Source of the DNA: a bacterium
GTDB taxonomy: Bacteria; Patescibacteria; Microgenomatia; UBA1400; UBA12108
Direction of reading: 5' to 3'
NCBI GenBank assembly: GCA_021788365.1
Contig: JAJYKS010000001.1
Span: 1-64,000 of the forward strand
DNA: 64,000 bases
The translations under genes and the position numbers were made by a program. The notes below the pieces were generated by a model. The model searched no databases, was not told the origin of the DNA, and worked only from the letters and a program-made list of their open reading frames with translations. The stretch's first letter is position 1, and each line of letters opens with the position of its first letter. This document shows, piece after piece, positions 35,131-43,155 of this stretch.

Positions 35131-35745
35131 CTATCGATTGTCGAGCGTGTGCCAGAGCGCAATGCTCCCATATGACTTATACGGGGACCAGTGGTCAACG
35201 ATTCGCTTTATTTGTTTGTCGGTAGGTTTGTCTTTGCCGTATAGTTTGCCAAAACCTTTACGAAGGCCGAGGTCTCCATACGAAAAAACGTTTTCTCGCT
35301 GGAGGGTAAAGAGCAAAAACATTTCGGCTGTCCAGCGGCCGATGCCCTTTACCTTCGTAAGTTCGGCGATTACGCTTTCGTCGTCCAATTCCTCGAGATT
35401 TGTGAGCACTACCTCGCGCGAAATGACCTTTGTCGCGAGGTCTTTTATATACATTACTTTGGCCCAGGAAAGTCCGACATCACGTAGTGACTGGTCGGGG
35501 ACGGAGAGGACTGACTCCGGCGTTACTTTAGTGCCGATTAGGTTCTCGAAGCGGGTAAAAATAGCGGTCGCGGCGGCACCGGCAAGCTGCTGAGAGACGA
35601 TCTCACGAGTGAGATTGTAGAAATGGTCAGATACTGGTCGCTCCTCCACCCAATCGCTCAGATTGACTATTGCGAGCACAGCGGCAATTTTGGGGTCGTA
35701 TTTCTCAAAATGTGCGTGGACTATGGAAAATGGAGTACGTGACAT
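35131..35745 (-). CDS. alkA: DNA-3-methyladenine glycosylase II (HhH-GPD family)
   Basis: This 204-residue protein has LTREIVSQQLAGAAATAIFTRF (start near residue 44), the helix-hairpin-helix VKGIGRWTAEMFLLFTL and FSYGDLGLRKGFGKLY, which contains the catalytic aspartate of AlkA-type glycosylases. It removes alkylated purines from DNA. No iron-sulphur cysteines are seen, consistent with AlkA and not Nth or MutY. It lies between the queuosine-salvage gene and a NUDIX gene. Confidence 0.85.
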   Translation of the reverse strand: MSRTPFSIVHAHFEKYDPKIAAVLAIVNLSDWVEERPVSDHFYNLTREIVSQQLAGAAATAIFTRFENLIGTKVTPESVLSVPDQSLRDVGLSWAKVMYIKDLATKVISREVVLTNLEELDDESVIAELTKVKGIGRWTAEMFLLFTLQRENVFSYGDLGLRKGFGKLYGKDKPTDKQIKRIVDHWSPYKSYGSIALWHTLDNR

Positions 35746-35757
35746 AGCTACTCCGTT

Positions 35758-36717
35758 CTAATAGTCCGTCGTGAGCGTGAGGTGATATGGCTCATCTCGT
35801 GCTGTTTTCTTCTGGCTTTGCACCCACAATATGCCATCTATCGTCATGGCATTTGTTTGGATGCCTCTTTCCTGGAGTTTTTCAACAATGAGATGAATCG
35901 CCCAGAGCATGCCGGCACGTATTTCTATCTCCGCCGTGGAGTCGGCTGGGAGCGTGGTGCGGGAGGCGATTATGCGAGACAGCTCCTCGTCGTACTTAAG
36001 TATGCCGAGCTTATGCAGCTGCCAGGGTATCTTGTAGTCTGCTTCACCGATAAGGTCATCTACCCCCGTGATGGCACCGTACGGTGTATCACCAAATCCA
36101 ACCGAAAGGTCGTGAACTAACAGTTGTGCTTTCTTGTAAAAGGGAATTGTTTTCCCTTTGTAATGTGAAATATCGTTGAACGTTGGAAATGTGTCGGCGA
36201 GTGCGAGCGTGAGACGCGTTGCGTCACGCGGAGATGTGGCAAGAAAATTGTGAACACAACCATCGTAGTTGTCGGTCAATATCTTGCCGATTTGGCGAAG
36301 TGCTGCAATTCTCTCCTCAAATAGTGGAATTTGTGGAGTGCCGGCGAAAAGTATTCCTCCGTCTTTACTTGTGAGATTTGCGAGATATTTACCATCTGTA
36401 AACGGAACACCTGATTCTAGTGCTCGCTGCACTGCCGCCAGAAGGCCCCACCAACCATCAATTTTTTCTCCCTGATATTCAGTCGTCCATTTTGCTGGAT
36501 AGCCCCAGAAACAAAAAGCCATGGCATCGGACAAGAACCAGCGTGCAACTTCGTCTTCCCTCTGCGGCAGCGGGTGATACGCAAAGGGACACGCTTTCAT
36601 CCAGTGGTCGAGCGAAATCGGTGTGAAATCGGTAGCGTAGCGTTCAAGGGCCGCCTCATCTACAGTTACATGGTCGGAGTGGGTAACAACATGGTGGATG
36701 GCGTCTATCCAGTTCAT
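35758..36717 (-). CDS. Queuosine-salvage protein (DUF2419/Qng1 family)
   Basis: This 319-residue protein has WWGLLAAVQRALESGVPFTDG, SKDGGILFAGTPQIPLFEER, FNDISHYKGKTIPFYKKAQL and EADYKIPWQLHKLGILKYDEEL, all conserved landmarks of the DUF2419 family, shown in eukaryotes and some bacteria to release queuine from queuosine 5'-phosphate. The start codon overlaps the stop of rarA by 4 nt (ATGA). It suggests that the cell salvages queuine from its host or surroundings; a tgt gene would be expected but is not in the window. Confidence 0.85.
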   Translation of the reverse strand: MNWIDAIHHVVTHSDHVTVDEAALERYATDFTPISLDHWMKACPFAYHPLPQREDEVARWFLSDAMAFCFWGYPAKWTTEYQGEKIDGWWGLLAAVQRALESGVPFTDGKYLANLTSKDGGILFAGTPQIPLFEERIAALRQIGKILTDNYDGCVHNFLATSPRDATRLTLALADTFPTFNDISHYKGKTIPFYKKAQLLVHDLSVGFGDTPYGAITGVDDLIGEADYKIPWQLHKLGILKYDEELSRIIASRTTLPADSTAEIEIRAGMLWAIHLIVEKLQERGIQTNAMTIDGILWVQSQKKTARDEPYHLTLTTDY

Positions 36718-37853
36718 TTGAGATACCTCTTCCCCTTTAGTTTTTCTGGCAAGTAGCTTGTTTCATCGTATTTTTTATACCCCTTACCGTATCCGAGGTT
36801 TTTCATAAGGCGAGTTGGGGCGTTTCTGATGTGCAGCGGAATCTCGAGGTTACCATATTTTTTAACATCTTCGAGCGCAGTCATAAAAGCGTCATAGGCG
36901 GAACGATCTTTTTTGGCGAGGGCGAGATAAACAGCACCATGAGCCAAGTTCTCCTGACACTCGGGGTACCCAATGGTCTCCACCGCACGGAATACTGCGT
37001 TGGCAACGACCAGCGCAGTTGGCTGAGCGAGGCCAATGTCCTCTGAGGCAAATATCACCATACGGCGGGCAATAAATACCGGATCCTCTCCTGCTGCGAC
37101 CATGCGCGCGAGGTAGTAGAGGGCTGCGTCTGGCTGACTAGCCCGCATACTTTTTATGAATGCCGAAATAGTGTCGTAGTGTTCGTCACCAGCCTGATCA
37201 TAGCGCAAGTAGGGTGATTGTAGTGTGGCAACTAGCGCGTCTTTGGTGATTTTTTTATAGAGTCCGGCGGTAGCTTCCAAAACGTTTAGGGCTTTTCGGG
37301 CGTCGCCTGAGGCGTACGTCACCAAAAATTCACGAGCTGCTTTGTCTATTTTTACCTTTACGGCAGCAGCACCTTCGTCTATGACTTTTCCAAGATGTTC
37401 CTCTGACAACCCTTTCAGCACGTACACGTGACAGCGTGATTGCAAGGGACCAATAACCTCAAAACTGGGATTCTCGGTGGTCGCGCCAATGAGTGTAAGT
37501 ACCCCTGACTCGACATAGGGTAAGAGAAAATCTTGTTGGGCCTTGTTGAACCGGTGTATTTCGTCGAGAAAGAGTACCGTGCGATGCGTGGGGTCAGCGT
37601 GCTCCACTATCGTTTTAACGTCTTCTTTTTTTGCCGATACTGCGGATAGGTAGTGGAAGTCGGCACCCACCGAGCTCGCGATTATCCTGGCAAGTGTTGT
37701 CTTCCCGCACCCTGGTGGTCCCCACAATATCATTGAGTGGATATCCCCCTCCTCCACCATGCGGCGGATGGGAGCGTGCTCCCCCACCAAATGTTCTTGA
37801 CCAATATAGGCAGCGAGCGATGTGGGCCGAAGGCGATCCGCTAAGGGTTGCAT
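36714..37853 (-). CDS. rarA: Replication-associated recombination protein A (AAA+ ATPase)
   Basis: This 379-residue protein has WGPPGCGKTTLARIIAS (Walker A, residues 44-60), VLFLDEIHRFNKAQQDFLLPYVE (Walker B) and GATTENPSFEVIGPLQSRC (sensor 1), as in RarA/MgsA/WRNIP1. The C-terminal tetramerisation part (HIRNAPTRLMKNLGYGKGYKK) is present; the protein is about 50 residues shorter than the usual length. It acts at stalled replication forks. It begins a run rarA - DUF2419 - alkA - NUDIX - mazG. Confidence 0.93.
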   Translation of the reverse strand: MQPLADRLRPTSLAAYIGQEHLVGEHAPIRRMVEEGDIHSMILWGPPGCGKTTLARIIASSVGADFHYLSAVSAKKEDVKTIVEHADPTHRTVLFLDEIHRFNKAQQDFLLPYVESGVLTLIGATTENPSFEVIGPLQSRCHVYVLKGLSEEHLGKVIDEGAAAVKVKIDKAAREFLVTYASGDARKALNVLEATAGLYKKITKDALVATLQSPYLRYDQAGDEHYDTISAFIKSMRASQPDAALYYLARMVAAGEDPVFIARRMVIFASEDIGLAQPTALVVANAVFRAVETIGYPECQENLAHGAVYLALAKKDRSAYDAFMTALEDVKKYGNLEIPLHIRNAPTRLMKNLGYGKGYKKYDETSYLPEKLKGKRYLK

Positions 37854-37891
37854 ACCACTAGTTTCGTCTATTATTCGGTAAATTGCAAGCT

Positions 37892-38671
37892 TTATACTTC
37901 GGGGATAGCGTTGCCGGCAACGACTGATTTATATTTTGTCCCGAGTCGTTTTTGTGCCCAGAAGCGGCTACTGCGAAATAGCGAATGAAACGTCCCGGCG
38001 TCTGACCAAAAACCCTTGAGTTCTTGCCACATCAACTGATTTTTCCGGAGATACCAGTTGTTTACGTCGGTAATCTCAAGTTCCCCGCGGCCGGATGGTT
38101 TTAGGGTACGGATGACGTCGTAAACTTGCGCATCATAAAAATAAAGTCCGGTAACGGCATAGGGAGAGGTCGCTTTCTTTGGCTTTTCTACGATTTCTAC
38201 GATTTTTTCTGGATTATTTTTGTCGAACACTGGGTTGCCGAAACGCTCGGGGTCTATCACTTTTTTCAGAAATACCATTGCTCCCTCACCAGCCTGTGTG
38301 TAGTGCTGGACAGCACCAGAGATATCGGCGTCCGTGGTGTTGTCTCCTAAGATTACCGCTATGGGTTCGCCGTCGGAAAATGATTCCGCATATTTTAAGG
38401 CATCGGCGATGCCAACCGATCCCCCCTCTTGGAAAGCGTACTCAACATGCGTGAGTCCCAAGTCCTTGCCGTTTTTGATCACATTGATAAAGTCGCCAGC
38501 GTGAATGTCACCTGTTACAACCATGACTTCGGTGATACCGGCGTTGACGAGTGTTTGGATGGGGTAGTACACCATGGGCTGGTCATAGACTGGTAGCAAA
38601 TGTTTGTTTGTCGCGTAGGTCAATGGATATAGCCTCGTCCCTTTTCCACCTGCCAATACTACACCCTTCAT
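37892..38671 (-). CDS. rmlA: Glucose-1-phosphate thymidylyltransferase
   Basis: Starting at the ATG at 38671, with an AAAGGAG Shine-Dalgarno 7 nt before, gives 259 residues. LAGGKGTRLYPLTYATNKHLLPVYDQPMVYYP is the nucleotide-binding N-terminus, and LGDNTTDADIS, GNPVFDKNNPEKIVEIVEKPK and TDVNNWYL follow. It makes dTDP-glucose from dTTP and glucose 1-phosphate, feeding rmlB. It lacks the C-terminal extension of the 290-residue enzymes, as is common in short RmlA proteins. It lies 6 kb from the other dTDP-sugar genes. Confidence 0.9.
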   Translation of the reverse strand: MKGVVLAGGKGTRLYPLTYATNKHLLPVYDQPMVYYPIQTLVNAGITEVMVVTGDIHAGDFINVIKNGKDLGLTHVEYAFQEGGSVGIADALKYAESFSDGEPIAVILGDNTTDADISGAVQHYTQAGEGAMVFLKKVIDPERFGNPVFDKNNPEKIVEIVEKPKKATSPYAVTGLYFYDAQVYDVIRTLKPSGRGELEITDVNNWYLRKNQLMWQELKGFWSDAGTFHSLFRSSRFWAQKRLGTKYKSVVAGNAIPEV

Positions 38672-38690
38672 ACCCACACTCCTTTCATAC

Positions 38691-38948
38691 TTATACGAGC
38701 AGCGTACTCACTATGACCACTGCTAGGGCAGCAACAAGGAAATATTCTAACACAACCTTGCTGTGTAATGACCGCGTGTGGTAGTGATGCCATACCCCCC
38801 AGGCAAAATATGTCGTTGCGAAAACGGCGGTGGCAATAATGATATATATAGACTCTGTTTGATACTTTAGCACATAGAAAACATATACCGCGGCTCCTAG
38901 TGCAAGTACGCTGTAATCTGTCTTATATCTTCGAATGTCAATAAACAT
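38691..38948 (-). CDS. Small membrane protein, unknown function
   Basis: This 85-residue protein has three hydrophobic segments (about residues 14-30, 33-50 and 66-85) separated by HHYHTRSLHSK. I do not recognise the family. It lies between rmlA and the CAP-domain gene, with 3 bp to the latter, so it may be co-transcribed with it. Confidence 0.6.
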   Translation of the reverse strand: MFIDIRRYKTDYSVLALGAAVYVFYVLKYQTESIYIIIATAVFATTYFAWGVWHHYHTRSLHSKVVLEYFLVAALAVVIVSTLLV

Positions 38949-38951
38949 AGA

Positions 38952-39887
38952 CTAGAGTATCCTTCCTGCGTTTATGATTGTCGTGACCAAGAGGATCACG
39001 TTGATAAACACGATGTGCGCCCAGTTCTTCCCAACCCGGCGAGAGAATTTTTGCGACTCGGCTATTGCCAAGTCTAGGACTAGCGCAAGGATAAACAGTG
39101 CGGTTGTTGCCAGATTGACAATCCGCTGTACCGAGAAGGTATTGTACTGCGAAACGAATTGTGGAGTGGTGTGTGTTGCCGTCTGCTGCACCTCGGCTAT
39201 TACCGGTAATGCGGGGGTGGGCGCGGGTGTTGCGGCGGCTGGGACAGGGCTCGCTGCGGCGCCCGCTACCCGCGGAGCGGCGGAACTTTCGCCACGTGGC
39301 GCAACTGATCCGCCCGCGGTTGTCCCAAATTCTTGCACCACGAGCACCGTGTCTGCTCCAAGGAGCGACCCGGGGGAGACGGCGATGCCGATATCGGTGT
39401 AGTGGGTATTTAATATATTGTCCCGATGAGTGGGCGAGGCCATCCAGGCATCCATAAGCCGGTTGGTGTTTCCAAAGTCTTTGGCCAAGTTTTCACCAGC
39501 GTAGGTGTAGTTGTACCCAACTGCCTGGAACCAGTGCCATGGTGTCAAACCAGATGGTGAGTTGTGGGCCCAATAGTTCTCGGCAAACATGTCGGCGGCT
39601 TTTCGCCGAGCAGCGTCTGATAACTTACTGCTCAGTGAGAGTGGGCCGAGTCCGTTTGCCGCGCGCTCTTGGTTTGTCGCGGACAACACCTCGTCTACTG
39701 TCACCGATGAAGTAAACCCAAGAATGTGCAAGCTCGACCGGTCGAGGAGGCGGATAAAAAGGCTACTGCCTATGACAATACCGATAACAAAAAAGATGCC
39801 TGAGTTATGGAGGAGGCGCGCGCGGAAATTGTTCGTATGGTGAGGGGCAAACCAATGATGAACGGCTCGGGCAATGCGGGCAAACAT
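38952..39887 (-). CDS. CAP-domain (SCP/YkwD-like) membrane-anchored protein
   Basis: This 311-residue protein has an N-terminal helix (about residues 28-48), a CAP domain at about residues 60-190 with LSATNQERAANGLGPLSLSS, MFAENYWAHNSPSG, AGENLAKDFG and MASPTHRDNIL (the histidine and glutamate pair of CAP proteins), a Pro/Ala-rich linker and two C-terminal helices. CAP proteins of this bacterial type are secreted and of unclear activity. Upstream lies the long control region shared with the divergent repeat-protein genes. The Shine-Dalgarno-like GGAGG is only 1-2 nt from the ATG, so it may be leaderless from a CATAAT -10. Confidence 0.8.
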   Translation of the reverse strand: MFARIARAVHHWFAPHHTNNFRARLLHNSGIFFVIGIVIGSSLFIRLLDRSSLHILGFTSSVTVDEVLSATNQERAANGLGPLSLSSKLSDAARRKAADMFAENYWAHNSPSGLTPWHWFQAVGYNYTYAGENLAKDFGNTNRLMDAWMASPTHRDNILNTHYTDIGIAVSPGSLLGADTVLVVQEFGTTAGGSVAPRGESSAAPRVAGAAASPVPAAATPAPTPALPVIAEVQQTATHTTPQFVSQYNTFSVQRIVNLATTALFILALVLDLAIAESQKFSRRVGKNWAHIVFINVILLVTTIINAGRIL

Positions 39888-39983
39888 ACCTCCATTATGC
39901 GAGGTTGTGTGGCGCGGCGCAAGTTTTTAAAATTCTATCTATATGATGCATTATTTCTATATACTGTAATATAGTCTGTACAG

Positions 39984-40012
39984 TTGACTAGCCCTACGGC
40001 AACTACTATATT
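39984..40012 (+). promoter_or_regulatory. Sigma70-type promoter of the repeat-protein genes
   Basis: TTGACT, 17 nt spacer, TATATT. The spacer and -10 match the block at 48067-48090. The predicted start is near 40019, leaving a 5' leader of about 160 nt. Confidence 0.7.
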
Positions 40013-40112
40013 GAAACTGTATGCTACCGAAAATTGTTTGTAATCCTAGAGGGTGGCCATGCAAGGACTTATAAGTAGTTTTGAAGAGTGTATTCTCTCT
40101 GCCGTAAAGATC

Positions 40113-40133
40113 CCCGCCGTGAGCGGGTTTTTT
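40113..40133 (+). terminator. Intrinsic terminator inside the leader (attenuator candidate)
   Basis: CCCGC-CGTGA-GCGGG followed by six T. It lies 95-115 nt after the predicted transcription start and 47 nt before the ATG at 40181, where termination would control expression of the downstream genes. Confidence 0.65.
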
Positions 40134-40180
40134 GTAGCCGTTTATCTGTTTGAAGCATAGAGAAAGGAGGTGAAAACAAT

Positions 40181-40744
40181 ATGATTATGCAAAAAATTTT
40201 GGCTGTGGCTGCGGCGGGTGGCATGATGCTGTCCCTTGCAGGAGCGGCAGGAGCGACTTCCTGCTTTGGGTGGTGGTGCCCAAGTCCCACACCTACTCCG
40301 ACGAGCTCGATTACCATCAAAAACGAAGACGTAAAAGTCATCGCTGAGGTGCGCGCAGTTTCGAAGACGGGTGGTAATACCCAAACGGTGACTGGAAGCG
40401 TCACACCGACCATGTCGTGGTGGGGATGGACAACGCCCAGCACAACGGTAAGCCAGAGTATGACCACTGGGCCAGCGGCGACACAGGCGTTGGTTGATAA
40501 AGTCCAGGTGGGTACGGCACTCTTACCAAGTTGCGGCTGCACGAACCCAATGGACGTATCGGTCACAAACGAAGATATGTTTGTGAAAGCCGAGTCCTCG
40601 GCGCTCAGCATGACCGGCGGTAGTACCCAAATGGTCGCGCCTATGGCAACCATGACCTCGCAGGCTATGGTGACCGGGGCGACCTCGTCGCTGTCGGGTG
40701 TGAATCTGGTTTCTGTCGGATACACCGATTTTAGCGTCAACTGA
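40181..40744 (+). CDS. Secreted repeat protein, unknown function
   Basis: This 187-residue protein has a signal peptide (residues 1-25, ending GAAGA). The mature part has two copies of a repeat: an N-x-D-V-x-V-x-A-E/A core, then SKTGGNTQTVTGS or SMTGGSTQMVAP, then a Ser/Thr-rich stretch and a hydrophobic strand. The same repeat recurs four times in the protein encoded next. Two cysteine pairs (CFGWWC and CGC) suggest disulphides. A strong AAAGGAGGTG ribosome site lies 9 nt before the ATG. I do not recognise the family; a beta-solenoid or fibre-like surface protein is plausible. Confidence 0.7.
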   Translation: MIMQKILAVAAAGGMMLSLAGAAGATSCFGWWCPSPTPTPTSSITIKNEDVKVIAEVRAVSKTGGNTQTVTGSVTPTMSWWGWTTPSTTVSQSMTTGPAATQALVDKVQVGTALLPSCGCTNPMDVSVTNEDMFVKAESSALSMTGGSTQMVAPMATMTSQAMVTGATSSLSGVNLVSVGYTDFSVN

Positions 40745-40815
40745 GATCGTCTCCAGGCATAGGGGGTGAGAGGCGAGGGCTTCCGCCCCTTTCCTGGAAG
40801 GAAAGGATACGGCAA

Positions 40816-43155
40816 GTGTACAAAAGGGCGAAGCATTTTTTTCGGGGGGCGGCGCGGAGAGCGTGTGTGGTGGCTTTGGTGTGGCTCCTAATCCTGCAGA
40901 TGGTTTCGCCGGCACTCATACTTGCGGATGATTTGACTAGCACGCCTTCGGCGGATGTGGCAGCGAGTGTCTCTCCCTCCCCGAGCGAAGCTCCCACTTC
41001 CACCATGGATACGGGGGATGCGTATGCTACCGCTGTTGCCACCGTGCTCACCGATACCACGTTGATTGACTCTACTGTGTCGGCTGTCCAAGGAGACGTT
41101 GTGGACCCGAACCAAGGCGATATCGACCTCACCACCCCCTCCTCCAGTCCGTCTGCATCGCCTGAAGCGACAGAGAGCGGGACAATACCGACACCTGCCC
41201 CCGCGGAGATTGATATCGAGATCGATAATACGGCAACCAGCACGGCGAGCGTGGCAGCATCTGCCGTGACCGGCGGCAATAGCCAGGATACGCCCGGTGA
41301 GGCCGACATGCACGCCGGGGACGCGGCGGCATCTGCCTATGCAACGACTTTGACCAATACCACTCTCGTTAACTCCACCATCCAAGTAGCACTTCTCTCT
41401 ATTTTTGCCAACTGGAACGGGAACATCCTCATAGACCCATCCTTGGCTACTCCCAGCGCAGTACTCTCACCCATGACCGGCTACCTGGAGATATCCAATA
41501 CCGGCGACGTTATATTGACTGCGGATGCGAGCGCCCGGACGGGAGATAACTCACAGACGACCGGCGGTGACGCGACTACGCAGACCGGGAGTGCAATGTC
41601 TGTAGCTAGCGTTCACACACTGGCGGACACGACACTAGTAGATGTGGATATATTTGATTTTTTCGTCCAGAATCCATGGCTCTGGACCGGTGGGGTATAC
41701 AACTGGCTATTCCCCGGCAGTCGACAAAGTCCGGACGAAGTATTGGGTAGGAATATTGCCGCATCCGGAGGTAGCAGCTGCGACGGCTGCACCGTAAACC
41801 TGGCTATCTCCAATAGCGGTGATGTGGCCACAACAGTTACGGCAACGGCTGATACGGGCGGAAATACACAAACGGCAAGCGGCAGTGCCTATATGACCAC
41901 GGGCGATGCCTATGCCTCTGCACAAGCGGCAGTCGTCGCCAATACGACACTCATAAACTCCAGATATCGGCTACTATCCATCAACGTCCTGGCGCCGTGG
42001 ACCGGCAATCTCATCGTCCCCTATCCTGATCTAGCCCTCATGGTCTCGGCTCCCGATACGGTTGCGGAGGGCGAGGATATTCCCTTTACCGTCACCGTCA
42101 CCAACCAAGGGTACGAGGCGGCGCGGCCGGTGCGGCTCGGATATGCCATAACCAACGACACCCATCCGGTGGTGACAAGCGCAGTAGACGAGCCAGACCT
42201 GCCACCAGGGGCATCGGTCAGCCAGACTTTTACGTTCCCCACCACCGGACGAGGCGGGGCCACCATTCTTTTCCAGGCAACGGCGAGTACCCCGATGGCC
42301 GAAGAGTCGACATCTAACAATACGGCCTCGGTGTCTACACTAGTACAGACGACGCCTGGTGGGGCGCAGCCGGCGGCGCCATCGGACGAGATCCCCACCC
42401 TTTCTTTGACGGCAAAGAACAATATCGCTACCTTTATATATCCAGGAGACACGGTGCGCTACGAAGCGGTCATCACCAATGTGGGACCGGGGATTGCACG
42501 CGACACGGTCTTTTCTCAGGCGATGGTCACGAAGGACGGGGAGATTGTACGCGGATTTGTCGGGGCTGTTGGTGATATACCCGCTGGGGGAAATAAGACT
42601 ATACGGTTTTCGATGGTAACTTCACCCGAACTCTCGGCCGGCACGTACTATACGGAGTCTATCGTTCGCGGTCGTTCGGACAACAGCACGGCGATCGCCT
42701 CGAACGTGGTCGAGAACATCGTGCCCGTGCATGGCCGGGGAGGCGGAATCGTCCAGGGAGTGGGGGCTATATCTCCAGAGATCCTGGGGGTAAACCTAGC
42801 ACGGCCGGGGGGTGCGCCGCCTATAACCTGTGCTTCGTGTAACCCTGGTATCTGGTACCTGCTCCTCACGACGGGGTCGCTATCTTATCTTTTCTCACTG
42901 GAGCGGCTGCGACGGAAGATCCCCTTGCCCCGCCTTGTCGGCCTAGGACTGGTGTGGCCGCTTTTCGTCTATGGATTTTATCTTGTGGCCCATGCCGACT
43001 GCCGCAGCGGCATCGCCATAACTTCTCCCGATCCATGGTGCCGGTGGTTGCTCCCTGCGGCGATTGCTCTGTATCTCCTCATTACAGCCGGGGGGCGCGG
43101 ACTACGCCACGCAGTACTTTCTAAGATAGAGAAACGTTTGGCCTATATCGGTTAG
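40816..43155 (+). CDS. Large secreted repeat protein with CARDB-like domains and C-terminal anchor
   Basis: This 779-residue protein starts at GTG with GGAAAGGA about 12 nt upstream. A signal peptide (residues 1-37) is followed by four repeats of about 95 residues with the core NTGDVxxTAxAxAxTGxN, QTxxG and TGDAxASAxxxxxxNTTLxNS (near residues 50-110, 130-200, 225-290 and 325-390). Two CARDB-like domains (about 410-510 and 525-620) and three C-terminal hydrophobic segments (about 680-765) follow. No sortase motif is seen. It shares its repeat with the gene before it, 71 bp away, and they form one transcript. Its stop overlaps the convergent gene by 4 nt. Confidence 0.7.
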   Translation: MYKRAKHFFRGAARRACVVALVWLLILQMVSPALILADDLTSTPSADVAASVSPSPSEAPTSTMDTGDAYATAVATVLTDTTLIDSTVSAVQGDVVDPNQGDIDLTTPSSSPSASPEATESGTIPTPAPAEIDIEIDNTATSTASVAASAVTGGNSQDTPGEADMHAGDAAASAYATTLTNTTLVNSTIQVALLSIFANWNGNILIDPSLATPSAVLSPMTGYLEISNTGDVILTADASARTGDNSQTTGGDATTQTGSAMSVASVHTLADTTLVDVDIFDFFVQNPWLWTGGVYNWLFPGSRQSPDEVLGRNIAASGGSSCDGCTVNLAISNSGDVATTVTATADTGGNTQTASGSAYMTTGDAYASAQAAVVANTTLINSRYRLLSINVLAPWTGNLIVPYPDLALMVSAPDTVAEGEDIPFTVTVTNQGYEAARPVRLGYAITNDTHPVVTSAVDEPDLPPGASVSQTFTFPTTGRGGATILFQATASTPMAEESTSNNTASVSTLVQTTPGGAQPAAPSDEIPTLSLTAKNNIATFIYPGDTVRYEAVITNVGPGIARDTVFSQAMVTKDGEIVRGFVGAVGDIPAGGNKTIRFSMVTSPELSAGTYYTESIVRGRSDNSTAIASNVVENIVPVHGRGGGIVQGVGAISPEILGVNLARPGGAPPITCASCNPGIWYLLLTTGSLSYLFSLERLRRKIPLPRLVGLGLVWPLFVYGFYLVAHADCRSGIAITSPDPWCRWLLPAAIALYLLITAGGRGLRHAVLSKIEKRLAYIG

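Larger units (their letters stand above)
39888..40180. other. Divergent control region between CAP gene and repeat-protein gene
   Basis: This 293-bp stretch has no gene. It holds a plus-strand promoter (39984-40012), a block repeated at 48061-48110, a structured leader with an intrinsic terminator (40113-40133) and an AAAGGAGGTG ribosome site at 40162-40171. Confidence 0.7.

Noticed and set aside
40019..40112. Known riboswitch (cyclic di-GMP, SAM, preQ1, T-box) in the repeat-protein leader
   Set aside because: None of the conserved cores of these classes could be found, so only a general attenuator is proposed.
40069..40836. Long open frame on the minus strand opposite the repeat-protein gene
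   Set aside because: The plus-strand frame has a signal peptide, a strong ribosome site and repeats shared with its neighbour; the minus frame has none of these and is a mirror of codon bias.
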